Shown here piece by piece: positions 33,813 to 42,731 of a stretch of 64,000 nucleotides of DNA. Location: the NCBI GenBank assembly GCA_905235505.1, contig CAJOMJ010000029.1:1-64000 (forward strand). The letters are read 5' to 3'. The DNA comes from Paludibacteraceae bacterium. Lineage in GTDB: Bacteria; Bacteroidota; Bacteroidia; Bacteroidales; Paludibacteraceae. Under the pieces are notes generated by a model. That model was not told the origin of the DNA, did not search any database, and saw only the letters and a list, made by a program, of their open reading frames with translations. The position numbers were made by a program, and so were the translations under genes. Numbering within the stretch: position 1 is the stretch's first letter; each line of letters opens with the position of its first letter.

Positions 33813-35231
33813 TCAACCCTTCAGATTCTCCTGTATCCTCGCCTTCAACTCCCACGTGCGTATTCTGTCTTTGTACAGGTTGTTGCGGTTCATACCTTCT
33901 ATATCCACATTGGCATCCGAGTTGTCGTCCCAACGGCGGCAGTTATATACTACATCGTATATTCTGCCGATCTGGTATTCGCGACTCACTCTCAGACCTA
34001 CTGCATAGTCTTCTCCGTATTTGGTTGTAGGGAAGTTTATCTGTCTCAGCATAGGCGTATAGAACCCTCTCGGAGCACCGAGTCCATTGATACGCAGCGC
34101 GTTGTTTCTTCCGTTCTCAGGTGTCCACTCACGGTGGTCTATGATTCCGGGAGGCAGAGTCTCCATCTCGAAGTTGGTCATCCTGTATGTGCCTACCACC
34201 ATGGCGCAGTTCTGTTCGTGGAATGCATCAATGAACTTCTGTACTGTGTTCTCATCATAATAAACATCGTCAGAGTCGAGCTGTATGGCAAACCTGCCGC
34301 ATTTGGGGTGATGCAGAGCTACATTCCAGTTGCCGCCTATTGCGTGCCACGACTTGTCTTGTGCAATGTATATCAGCCTCTCGTCACCGAGGAAACTCTT
34401 GATAATGTCCACCGACCCGTCTTCCGAGTTGTCGTCAACCACTATCACGTTGTATTTGTATGGTGCACGTACCTTCTGCGACAGAGCTGAACGGATGGCA
34501 TCACCTATCGTGCGTACTCTGTTCTTGCAGGGTATAACCACCGACGCTTCATACTCGAAATCGCCTGCCTTCATGTCCACGTCTTTGAACTTAGGCTCCA
34601 AATACCCGCCTATGTCTTTCAGGTGTTGTGTGCATGCCTGCTCCATCTCTATCTGTACACCACGGTTCTTGGGGTCAACATAGTCGAACAACTTCTCGCC
34701 CGATTTTCTCGTGTCAAGTTCCACATCGTAGTACAGATATTCGTTTATATGCTCCAATGCTCCCAACTGACTCACCTTCAGACGCAGGTCGTATAGACCC
34801 GCATATTGGTAGTCAACATCCATTCTGCTGACAGCATTCAGCAGTGCGTCAGTACGGTAGAGTAGTACCGACCCGAAGTCGAAGTCATCGCGCAGCGAGC
34901 CGAACTGATAGTCAATCACAGGCGCTTGTGTGGTTACGTCACCCACCTTGTTGAAGTGGTCGGCATACACCATCATGGCAGCCGAGTCTTCCAGCAGTGC
35001 CGTCATCCTCTCTAAGGCAAACAGCACGAAACTCAGGGTGGTGTACTTGGTGTAGATAAGTGTGTATGGAGTGTTCGCATGTTCTGCTATATAGCGCATG
35101 TTCTTTGTAGAACGTATGTCGCCGTCAAGCATAAACACCTCATTCACCAGCTCTTGTTTTTTCAGGTTCTCAACCGTCTGAGCCACCTGCTCGTCTGACT
35201 GATAAGGAACAAAACAATTTATTGTCTTCAT
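33813..35231 (-). CDS. Tandem GT2 glycosyltransferase-like protein
   Basis: A 472-residue cytoplasmic protein made of two GT-A-like halves. The N-terminal half (1-205) keeps the fold pattern but lacks a clear DxD (YADHFNKVGD, DFDFGSVLLYR). The C-terminal half (about 225-470) is a standard GT2: EASVVIPCKNRVRTIGDAIRSAL, nucleotide-binding VVDDNSEDGS, and IQLDSDDVYY with the metal-binding DSDD. It has no membrane segment. The acceptor is unknown. It lies 51 bp from the NagB/PIG-L gene and 55 bp from the lipoate ligase-like gene, apparently in the same operon. Confidence 0.83.
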   Translation of the reverse strand: MKTINCFVPYQSDEQVAQTVENLKKQELVNEVFMLDGDIRSTKNMRYIAEHANTPYTLIYTKYTTLSFVLFALERMTALLEDSAAMMVYADHFNKVGDVTTQAPVIDYQFGSLRDDFDFGSVLLYRTDALLNAVSRMDVDYQYAGLYDLRLKVSQLGALEHINEYLYYDVELDTRKSGEKLFDYVDPKNRGVQIEMEQACTQHLKDIGGYLEPKFKDVDMKAGDFEYEASVVIPCKNRVRTIGDAIRSALSQKVRAPYKYNVIVVDDNSEDGSVDIIKSFLGDERLIYIAQDKSWHAIGGNWNVALHHPKCGRFAIQLDSDDVYYDENTVQKFIDAFHEQNCAMVVGTYRMTNFEMETLPPGIIDHREWTPENGRNNALRINGLGAPRGFYTPMLRQINFPTTKYGEDYAVGLRVSREYQIGRIYDVVYNCRRWDDNSDANVDIEGMNRNNLYKDRIRTWELKARIQENLKG

Positions 35232-35282
35232 TAGTATATATTTTAAGATGTTAAACTTCTCAAGCTTCCCGAACCTATCAGA

Positions 35283-37265
35283 CTACAATATATGATATTG
35301 CACAAAAGCCTCTATCGCCTCGTAGTTGGCGAGACCTAACTGTGCATACAGCTCTGCCGTGGCGTGGTTGCGGTCTTCGGCACGCTGCCAGAACAGACGC
35401 TCGTCATTGCCGAGGAAAGGTGCCGACTCCATCTGACTCTGGTGGTTCAATATAGTGTTACGTTTGAAGCGCAGTTCTTCAGGCGACATAGGCACTGCCA
35501 TCTCTATCAAATCTACCTCCCATTCCATCCATGCACCTCTGTACATCCATATCCGGCACTCGTGCAACCATTGCTCTGTGTCTTTCAGCTCGTCTATCGC
35601 TGCCAGCACTGCATCCAAGCATACCTTGTGCGTGCCGTGCGGGTCAGCGAGGTCACCTGCTACAAACATCTCGTCAGGCTTTATCTCCATCAGCAGATCC
35701 TTCACGATGTCGATGTCTTTCTGACTCAAGTCACCTTTCTTTATCGTGCCCGTCTCATAGAACGGCAGGTTCAGAAAATGAATATGACTTGTCTCAAGCC
35801 CCATGTGACGGCATGCGGCAGTAGCTTCCCCGCGACGGATAAGTGCCTTAAGGTCAAGTATCTCACGCGTGTCTTGGTCGCCTACCTTTTCATGCTTGAA
35901 GAAGTGCATATATTCCTCATATTTCTTCGGGATGACCGTAGCTTCCGGAATATGCATCTGTTGGAACCCTTTCATGAAATCCATGAATCGCACTACCTCC
36001 ACGTCGCCTACTGCTATGCAACCCGAGGTCTCGTATGCTACGTGCACATCGTGCCCCTGCTTTATCAGGCGGGCAAACGTGCCGCCCATTGAAATCACAT
36101 CGTCGTCGGGGTGGGGGGAGAATATCAGCACTTTCTTCGGATACGGTTTGGCACGCTCCGGTCTCGTAGAGTCGTCTGCATTTGGCTTGCCTCCCGGCCA
36201 ACCTGTTATTGTATGCTGCAGTTGGTTGAACACCTTTATGTTGCAGTTGTATGCCGAACCGTGGAGAGTGATAAGGTCGCTCAGTCCGAACTCGTTATAG
36301 TCTTTGTTTGTAAGTTTCAGTATCGGTTTGCCCGTTTGCTTGCATAGCCATACAATCGCACGGCGGGTCAGTTGGTCGTCCCACTCGCAACTCGTCACAA
36401 GCCACGGCTGACTGATTCGTGTCAGCTTGCTCGCTGCCGACAAGTCCGCTATCACATGTGCGTTCGGGTGTTGCTGGAGGGCCGAAGCAGGGCAGGCTGT
36501 CTCACTCTTGCCTTCTACTGCTGCTTTCACTTGCTCCGACTTGTGCTCGCCCCACGCTACCATTATTATCTCCTTCGCGCGGAGAATAGTGCCTATACCC
36601 ATCGTCATCGCACTTACCGGCACCTGTTCTGCCGAACCGAACAGACCCGCTGCATCGTTCTTCGACACATTGTCGAGTATCACCAAACGTGTCTGCGAGT
36701 TGAACTGCGTACCCGGTTCGTTGAAACCGATGTTGCCGCCGCGGCCTATTCCTAAGAGCTGCAGGTCTATGCCTCCTAACTTCTCTATGCAACGCTCGTA
36801 TTCGTTGAAGGTGGCAAGCAGACTCTCTTTGTCTTGCATGCCGTCGAATGAATATACGTTCTTCGCAGGTATGTCTATGTGGTCTATCAACTGCTCTTTC
36901 AACTGGTGATAGCAACCTTGGTTCTTGTCCTGAAGAGGGTAGTACTCAAACAGATTGAACAGGATGACGTTCTTGAAACTCAGCCCCTTATTCTGGTGCA
37001 GATGTACAAGTTCGGCAAATATGTCGGTCATACTTCTGCCTGACGCCATCGAAATAACTGCCTTCTCTCCTTTCTTCTGCTTCTCCATTATCAACTCTGC
37101 TATGCGCTCCGCTACTTTCTGCGCACCTTCCGAGGAGGTCTCGCAAATGTCTGTTTTCACTTGCTCAAGGCGTGTGACGCGACTAAGTTCGAACACATCC
37201 TCAGGGCGGTAAAGTCTCTTCTGTACATTACTCAATGTAATGAGTGAACTAAGATTGTTTCGCAT
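35283..37265 (-). CDS. NagB-like (degenerate) / PIG-L deacetylase fusion
   Basis: A 660-residue two-domain protein that matches the long Bacteroidota proteins annotated as glucosamine-6-phosphate deaminase. The NagB-like domain (about 40-330) has substitutions at positions that match E. coli catalytic residues: NLFEYYP has Phe106 where Asp72 is expected, and GIGRGGNIGFNEP has Gly176 and Asn178 where Asp141 and His143 are expected; Glu183 (E148) is kept. The PIG-L/LmbE deacetylase domain (about 375-600) looks intact, with the zinc motif SPHPDDDV (near 384) and the DPHGTH block. It may thus deacetylate an amino sugar while the first half binds or regulates. It is the first gene of the minus-strand operon, divergent from murK/murQ. 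Confidence 0.85.
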   Translation of the reverse strand: MRNNLSSLITLSNVQKRLYRPEDVFELSRVTRLEQVKTDICETSSEGAQKVAERIAELIMEKQKKGEKAVISMASGRSMTDIFAELVHLHQNKGLSFKNVILFNLFEYYPLQDKNQGCYHQLKEQLIDHIDIPAKNVYSFDGMQDKESLLATFNEYERCIEKLGGIDLQLLGIGRGGNIGFNEPGTQFNSQTRLVILDNVSKNDAAGLFGSAEQVPVSAMTMGIGTILRAKEIIMVAWGEHKSEQVKAAVEGKSETACPASALQQHPNAHVIADLSAASKLTRISQPWLVTSCEWDDQLTRRAIVWLCKQTGKPILKLTNKDYNEFGLSDLITLHGSAYNCNIKVFNQLQHTITGWPGGKPNADDSTRPERAKPYPKKVLIFSPHPDDDVISMGGTFARLIKQGHDVHVAYETSGCIAVGDVEVVRFMDFMKGFQQMHIPEATVIPKKYEEYMHFFKHEKVGDQDTREILDLKALIRRGEATAACRHMGLETSHIHFLNLPFYETGTIKKGDLSQKDIDIVKDLLMEIKPDEMFVAGDLADPHGTHKVCLDAVLAAIDELKDTEQWLHECRIWMYRGAWMEWEVDLIEMAVPMSPEELRFKRNTILNHQSQMESAPFLGNDERLFWQRAEDRNHATAELYAQLGLANYEAIEAFVQYHIL

Positions 37266-37602
37266 ATATTTCTGTTATTCTGTGTTATATATTTATGGTG
37301 TATCAAGAGGCGGAGAACTGCTTTTGTCCTGTATTTGGTCTCCTGCACTTTACTCCCGACCACCTTCTTTTCCAACTGCAAAATTACTGCTTTTCCTTAC
37401 TATGTGCAACCGATTTTTTTATGTTTTTCAACATATTTTCTACATATTTCGCCCACTTTCCCTCTTTTCGGTTTGTAGTCTCTAAGTTTTGTTGTACCTT
37501 TGTGCGATATTTTGGAATGTAAACATAATCGTCATATAGGACTTTGTCCGCTCAAATTGTCAAATAGAACTTTCTTCGATAAAACATCAAATTATATAGT
37601 GT
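37266..37602. promoter_or_regulatory. Divergent control region between the NagB/PIG-L operon and murK
   Basis: It carries a minus-strand TAATTTTG (37379-37386, with GTTG near 37407-37410) for the operon of 35283-37265, and a plus-strand promoter for murK: TTTG (37472-37475), 19 bp, TACCTTTG (37495-37502). The 90 bases between the two promoters are T-rich. No obvious operator palindrome was recognised. Confidence 0.6.
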
Positions 37603-38460
37603 ATGATTCTTATAGCAGATAGCGGCTCTACTAAGACCCATTGGTGTCTTATGGCCAACAACGGCGAGAAGAACGAATTCTTTACCGACGGCATCAACCC
37701 TTTCTTCCAGACTTCTGATGCCATGCAAAACTCCGTAAGTAACCAACTACTCCCCCAAATGGGGCATCTCATGTGGGTCGGACCTGTCACCAATGTCTTC
37801 TTCTATGGTGCAGGATGTACACCCGAGAAGATTCCCTTCGTGACCCGTGCCCTGCAGAATGTCTTCAAGAATGCTCAGGTTGAGGTCAATTCCGACATGC
37901 TCGGTGCTGCACGCGCCCTGCTCGGCAACAAGGCGGGAGTGGCTTGCATTCTCGGTACGGGTAGCAACTCCTGTCAGTACGATGGCGAGAAATTCATTAA
38001 GAACGTGCCCGCACTCGGCTTTATTCTCGGTGACGAGGGCTCGGGTGCCGTGCTCGGGAAACGTCTCGTGGCTGACCTTCTCAAGAACCAGATGTCCGAG
38101 GAGCTCAAGGAGAAATTCCTCACTCAGTACAACACCTCACAGGCTGACATCATCGAGAACGTCTATCGCAAACCTTTCCCCAACCGCTTCCTCGCCAAAC
38201 TCTCCAAGTTCGCTGCCGAGAATATCTCCGACCCGCAAATCTACGCACTCGTGTACGACCATTTCAACCAGTTCGTCCTGCGCAACCTCAAGCAGTACCC
38301 GCAAGAACTGCCTGTCGGTTTCGTCGGCAGCATCGCTTATTATTATAAGGATGTGCTCGAGAAAGTTCTCAATGACAATGGTATCCGGCTCGCCAACATC
38401 CTCCAAGACCCTGTAGAAGGTCTCATCGCTTATCACAAGAAAGATCTGACTCCGTCCTGA
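37603..38460 (+). CDS. murK: BadF/BadG-type N-acetylmuramic acid / GlcNAc kinase (MurK-like)
   Basis: A 285-residue cytoplasmic sugar kinase of the ASKHA fold. The phosphate 1 loop is ADSGSTKTHW (about 4-13), the phosphate 2/adenosine region is ILGTGSNSCQYDG (about 118-130), and GDEGSGAVLGKRL follows (about 145-157). This family includes the MurNAc/GlcNAc kinases, and the adjacent murQ makes a MurNAc role likely. It would convert MurNAc to MurNAc-6-P, the substrate of MurQ. Substrate preference cannot be read from sequence alone. It has its own promoter at 37472-37502. Confidence 0.85.
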   Translation: MILIADSGSTKTHWCLMANNGEKNEFFTDGINPFFQTSDAMQNSVSNQLLPQMGHLMWVGPVTNVFFYGAGCTPEKIPFVTRALQNVFKNAQVEVNSDMLGAARALLGNKAGVACILGTGSNSCQYDGEKFIKNVPALGFILGDEGSGAVLGKRLVADLLKNQMSEELKEKFLTQYNTSQADIIENVYRKPFPNRFLAKLSKFAAENISDPQIYALVYDHFNQFVLRNLKQYPQELPVGFVGSIAYYYKDVLEKVLNDNGIRLANILQDPVEGLIAYHKKDLTPS

Positions 38461-38505
38461 CCGCCATCCTAACTGACAGACTAACATAACTTTACCGTAA
38501 CGTTA

Positions 38506-38527
38506 GTATGTGATTAGTATGTGATTA
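38506..38527. repeat. 11-mer repeated twice, related to the array at 9575
   Basis: GTATGTGATTA twice in tandem; the reverse complement of the 9575 unit is CTATGTGATTA, one base different. Confidence 0.85.
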
Positions 38528-38595
38528 AGCCGACTATATGCTATAATTGACTGATATATACACCAATACCCTGAATAACCATAAAAACACAATCT

Positions 38596-39408
38596 ATGTT
38601 TACCAAAGTAACTGAACAAGACTCTCTCCATGACGACCTTGATAAGAAGTCTGTCGGAGAACTCTTGCGTGAAATGAACGAAGAAGACCAGAAGGTCGCT
38701 CTGGCTGTAAAAGCCGCTATCCCTCAGATAGAAAAACTTGTAGAGGGCATTGTCCCCCGTATGAAACAAGGCGGTCGTATCTTCTACATGGGCGCAGGCA
38801 CCTCGGGGCGTCTCGGTGTGCTCGACGCAAGCGAGATACCACCCACCTTCGGAATGCCCAATACTTATGTTATAGGCCTTATCGCCGGTGGTGATACTGC
38901 TCTTAGAAACCCCGTTGAGAAGGCTGAAGACGACCCGGAGCGCTCTTGGCAGGAGTTGCTCGAGCATAACATCTCCACCCTTGACACCGTCATCGGCATT
39001 GCAGCATCCGGCACTACACCATACGTGATTGGTGCCCTCCGCCATGCCCGCGAGTTCGGATGCCTTACTGCAAGCATCTCTTGCAACCCCGACTCACCTG
39101 TCGCAGCCGAAGCCGAAATACCTATCGAGGCTATTGTAGGGCCTGAGTTCGTCACAGGCTCCACCCGCCTCAAGTCCGGCACCGCACAGAAACTTATCTG
39201 CAACATGATTACCACCACCACCATGATTCGGCTCGGTCGGGTCAAAGGCAACAAGATGGTCAACATGCAGCTCAGCAATAAGAAACTCGTTGACCGTGGC
39301 ACTCGCATGCTTGTCGAAGAACTCGGTCTCAGTTACGACGATGCTCAGCGTCTGCTCCTCCTGCACGGCTCTGTTAAGAAGGCAATCGACGCATATAGAG
39401 AGAGTTAG
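38596..39408 (+). CDS. murQ: N-acetylmuramic acid 6-phosphate etherase
   Basis: A 270-residue cytoplasmic SIS-domain enzyme that cleaves the lactyl ether of MurNAc-6-P, giving GlcNAc-6-P and D-lactate. The MurQ signature GAGTSGRLGVLDASEIPPTFG is complete; the Glu of DASE is the catalytic acid/base. IAASGTTPYVIGAL (second sugar phosphate-binding loop), GPEFVTGSTRLKSGTAQKL and GRVKGNKMVNMQLSNKKLVDRG are also present. The length is usual. It lies 135 bp after murK and is followed by SusC with its own -7 box. It is the strongest marker that the locus handles MurNAc. Confidence 0.96.
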   Translation: MFTKVTEQDSLHDDLDKKSVGELLREMNEEDQKVALAVKAAIPQIEKLVEGIVPRMKQGGRIFYMGAGTSGRLGVLDASEIPPTFGMPNTYVIGLIAGGDTALRNPVEKAEDDPERSWQELLEHNISTLDTVIGIAASGTTPYVIGALRHAREFGCLTASISCNPDSPVAAEAEIPIEAIVGPEFVTGSTRLKSGTAQKLICNMITTTTMIRLGRVKGNKMVNMQLSNKKLVDRGTRMLVEELGLSYDDAQRLLLLHGSVKKAIDAYRES

Positions 39409-39474
39409 CAAAAAACATGTTGTAAAACATATAAAATTTTCCTCTTTACCTTATTATATATGAGGAATTTTGTT

Positions 39475-39482
39475 TACCTTTG
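39475..39482 (+). promoter_or_regulatory. -7 element upstream of susC
   Basis: TACCTTTG about 60 bp before the susC start; no TTTG at the expected distance. The absence of a good -33 box is compatible with control by an activator, as is common for such loci. Confidence 0.5.
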
Positions 39483-39548
39483 CACCGCAGTTTCGGACTA
39501 TTCCGAAACTCACAGGCCAAATAATCTTGATTTCACATGAAACAACAC

Positions 39549-42500
39549 ATTATGAAGCAAATCTACTCGCTACTGTTAGTACTCTTGCTCGCGCCTTATG
39601 CGTTGGCATCAGTCACGGTTACCGGCAAGGTTACTGCTCAATCCGATGGTGAACCTGTTATAGGGGCATCTGTCATGGAGAAAGGTACATCCAACGGTAC
39701 TATTACCGATTTTGACGGTAACTATTCCATCACTGTGGCAGACAAGGCTACACTCGTATTCTCATACGTTGGTATGACCACCCGCGAGCTGCCCGTCTCC
39801 GGTTCCACTCTCAATGTCAAACTCAGCGATGATGCTATTGCAATGGACGAGGTCGTCGTCACTGCCATGGGTATCGTCCAAGAGAAGAAACGTATGAACT
39901 TTGCCGTGCAGAACGTCAAGTCTGAAGAACTTACTGCAGGCAAGAGTGCCAACTTCGTCAATGCTCTCCAGGGACAGATTGCCGGCGTCCAGGTAACCAA
40001 CGGCTCAGGCTCCCCTAACGCCGGCTCCCAGATTATCATCCGTGGTATATCTTCTATCAACCCCTCCCAGTCAAACGAACCACTTTTTGTGCTCGATGGT
40101 ATGCCAATCAATGGCGGCGCTACTGCTGCTGCTGATATCAACCCCAACGATATCGAGAATGTTACTGTACTGAAAGGTGCCGCTGCTGCCGCACTTTATG
40201 GTCAGGAAGGTGCCAACGGAGTAATTATGATTACTACCAAGAGTGCCGAAGCAGGTAAAGTGTCGGTAATGGCTAATGGTAGTTGGCAAATCGATACACC
40301 AAGCAATCTGCTTAAGCAGCAAACATCCTATATGCCGGGCGCTAACGGCTTCTACAAGGATAAGTCAAGTGGTGGCTGGGGCTCTTTGCTCTCACCCGAA
40401 CAACAGGTGTACAACAATCTTGAGAACTTCCTTACAAACGGCTTCTATCAGAAATACGACCTTAGTGTCAGTGGTGGTACAGATAAGTTTCAGGCTTACG
40501 CTTCTGCCAACTGGTCTAAGGCTGATGGTGTAATACCTAATGACTATAAGCAGAAACTCGGTGCCTTGCTCAAGGCAAGCTATTCACCTGCCAAGTGGGT
40601 TACCATCAATGCCTCTGTCAACTTCAGTAACACTCGCTCACGCTCGACAAGCGGAGTGCAAACAGCGTATGGATGGCCGCTTACTGATGATATTACCTAT
40701 TATGAAGAAGCTTCCGGTATGCCCCACTTCCGCTACTATACTGATGGTGAAGGTAAGAAATATGCTTCACCCATAAGCCCTCTCTATGGTATATATAACG
40801 ACAACGGTCAAAGTCGTGCTATGCGTAACATTCTTAATGCCTCTGTTGTATTCAAACCTGTTAAGGGGTTGGAACTTACAGGAAGGGTAAGTTACGATGT
40901 GAAGTCCGTCTCTACAGAGAGTTATGTGGTGCCGAGGTGGGATGATTCCAATCTCGTTCAGTCTGTACCTAAACCCGCTACTGAAAGAGATGGCACCAAT
41001 GACGCAGAGTGGGATGCCTATGAAGCATATCTCGCATATCTTGGCAGTGACTATTTGACAGACACTTATCTGACAACCAAGGATATTGAAACTATGGGTT
41101 ACCGCAATGACTACTTGGGAAAATACACGTCCTCATCCAGTATGAGCGAACTTCTTAATGCCGGGTTCATGGCAACCTATAACCTGGAACTTCCCAAGCA
41201 GTTCGGTATGAACTTCATGATCGGTGGCGACCTGAAAAGTTCTAATAGTGTCTCCAAATCAATGACCGGATACAATTTCATTATCCCCGGCACCTATGCA
41301 ATGAGCAATACCTCAGGTGGCGACGATATGTCAGTTAATGACAGAACGTCCACTATCAATCAGAAACGCACCTTCTCATATTATTGGGAGGTGAAGGCAG
41401 ACTACAATAACTTGGCTTCTATATCTGTCACCGGCAGGTGGGACTGGTCATCTGCTCTCAAAACCAGCCCCTATTTCTACCCTTCGGTTACTGCAGGTCT
41501 TGTCTTCTCCGAACTTATTCCCGGGCTGAACCAAACCAAAAACAACTGGTTCAGCTATGGTAAACTTCGTGGTAACTTCGCAGTAGTAGGTAAAGATACT
41601 TCTCCTTACGGATACGACCGCTCCTATAAACAGTTCGCCACTTATCCTGATGGAGGATATGGTATCGACCCGACTATGGCTGCCGCATCTCTTGAACTTG
41701 CTCCTGAGATGTCCACCTCATGGGAGGTAGGTGCCGACCTGCGCTTCTTTAATAATCGTACGCGTCTTGACCTCGCATACTACTCTACTCGGGTCGATAA
41801 CCAGATAGTCGTTGTGCGTGTCTCTCCTGCCTCCGGATATATACTGCAACGGCGCAATGAGGGCTCTATCCGCAATCAGGGCTTCGAGTTCACTCTTGAG
41901 CAGGATATTCTTAAACGTAACAACTTCAGTTGGACAATGGCACTCAACTTCGGTCTCAACAGAGGTAAAGTCGTTTCCTTGCCCGAAGATGTTCTTGAGC
42001 TGACCGGTGTTCAATATGGCACAGTCTTCACCTCTGCTTATCTCGGAATGTCAACCACTTCGCTTTCCGGTAAAGATTATGAGCGCACCGAAGACGGTCA
42101 GATTATCTGTGATGCAAACGGCTATCCGACCATATCTCCTATTAAGAACAAGTATATCGGCAATCGCGAAGGTCTGTTCTCTGCTGGTTTGAGCAGTCGC
42201 ATGAATATATATGGTGTGCAGTTCAGTTTCTTGTTTGACGGAAGAGTAGGAGGCGATGTCTTCAACTTTACTCAGCAGTCTCTCATCTCAAGCGGGCAGG
42301 CAGCCATCTTGGAGAAGTATCGTGGACGCCAGGTAGTGTTCGACGGCGTTGTCAGCGACGGTAACGGTGGCTATGTGAAAAACACTAAGCCCATCACTCT
42401 TGATGCCACTACAATTATCAACTCTTTCTACAATGTAAGTTCCAACTTCATAGAGGACGGTTCTTACCTGCGTCTGAGTTACGTCACTGTAGGTTATGAT

Positions 42501-42710
42501 TTCGCACAACTGATGAAGAATCAGAGAGTGCTCAAAGGTCTTAACTTCTCTTTTACGGCAAACAACCTCTTCACCCTTACTCGCTATACCGGCTCCGACC
42601 CGCTGTGTAATGCTTCAACAGGCAGTGGTGGTACCGGTTCGGCAGGTATTGATTATTTCCCCATTCCCTCACTTAGAAGCTACAACTTCTCACTTAATGT
42701 TAAATTCTAA
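39549..42710 (+). CDS. SusC/RagA-family TonB-dependent outer-membrane transporter
   Basis: A protein of about 1053 residues. The start at 39549 (MKQIYSLLLVLLLAPYALA) gives a clean signal peptide; an ATG 4 codons earlier (39537) is also possible. A carboxypeptidase D-like domain (VTGKVTAQSDGEPVIGASVMEKGTSNGTITDFDGNYSI) follows, then a plug domain (NALQGQIAGVQVTNGSGSPNAGSQIIIRGISSIN...EPLFVLDGMPI) and a 22-strand barrel ending in SLNVKF. It imports oligosaccharides with the SusD lipoprotein. In this context the cargo could be peptidoglycan-derived glycans; the sequence itself does not show the substrate. It is co-transcribed with susD. Confidence 0.95.
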   Translation: MMKQIYSLLLVLLLAPYALASVTVTGKVTAQSDGEPVIGASVMEKGTSNGTITDFDGNYSITVADKATLVFSYVGMTTRELPVSGSTLNVKLSDDAIAMDEVVVTAMGIVQEKKRMNFAVQNVKSEELTAGKSANFVNALQGQIAGVQVTNGSGSPNAGSQIIIRGISSINPSQSNEPLFVLDGMPINGGATAAADINPNDIENVTVLKGAAAAALYGQEGANGVIMITTKSAEAGKVSVMANGSWQIDTPSNLLKQQTSYMPGANGFYKDKSSGGWGSLLSPEQQVYNNLENFLTNGFYQKYDLSVSGGTDKFQAYASANWSKADGVIPNDYKQKLGALLKASYSPAKWVTINASVNFSNTRSRSTSGVQTAYGWPLTDDITYYEEASGMPHFRYYTDGEGKKYASPISPLYGIYNDNGQSRAMRNILNASVVFKPVKGLELTGRVSYDVKSVSTESYVVPRWDDSNLVQSVPKPATERDGTNDAEWDAYEAYLAYLGSDYLTDTYLTTKDIETMGYRNDYLGKYTSSSSMSELLNAGFMATYNLELPKQFGMNFMIGGDLKSSNSVSKSMTGYNFIIPGTYAMSNTSGGDDMSVNDRTSTINQKRTFSYYWEVKADYNNLASISVTGRWDWSSALKTSPYFYPSVTAGLVFSELIPGLNQTKNNWFSYGKLRGNFAVVGKDTSPYGYDRSYKQFATYPDGGYGIDPTMAAASLELAPEMSTSWEVGADLRFFNNRTRLDLAYYSTRVDNQIVVVRVSPASGYILQRRNEGSIRNQGFEFTLEQDILKRNNFSWTMALNFGLNRGKVVSLPEDVLELTGVQYGTVFTSAYLGMSTTSLSGKDYERTEDGQIICDANGYPTISPIKNKYIGNREGLFSAGLSSRMNIYGVQFSFLFDGRVGGDVFNFTQQSLISSGQAAILEKYRGRQVVFDGVVSDGNGGYVKNTKPITLDATTIINSFYNVSSNFIEDGSYLRLSYVTVGYDFAQLMKNQRVLKGLNFSFTANNLFTLTRYTGSDPLCNASTGSGGTGSAGIDYFPIPSLRSYNFSLNVKF

Positions 42711-42731
42711 ACATAGAAAGGAATTACTATT

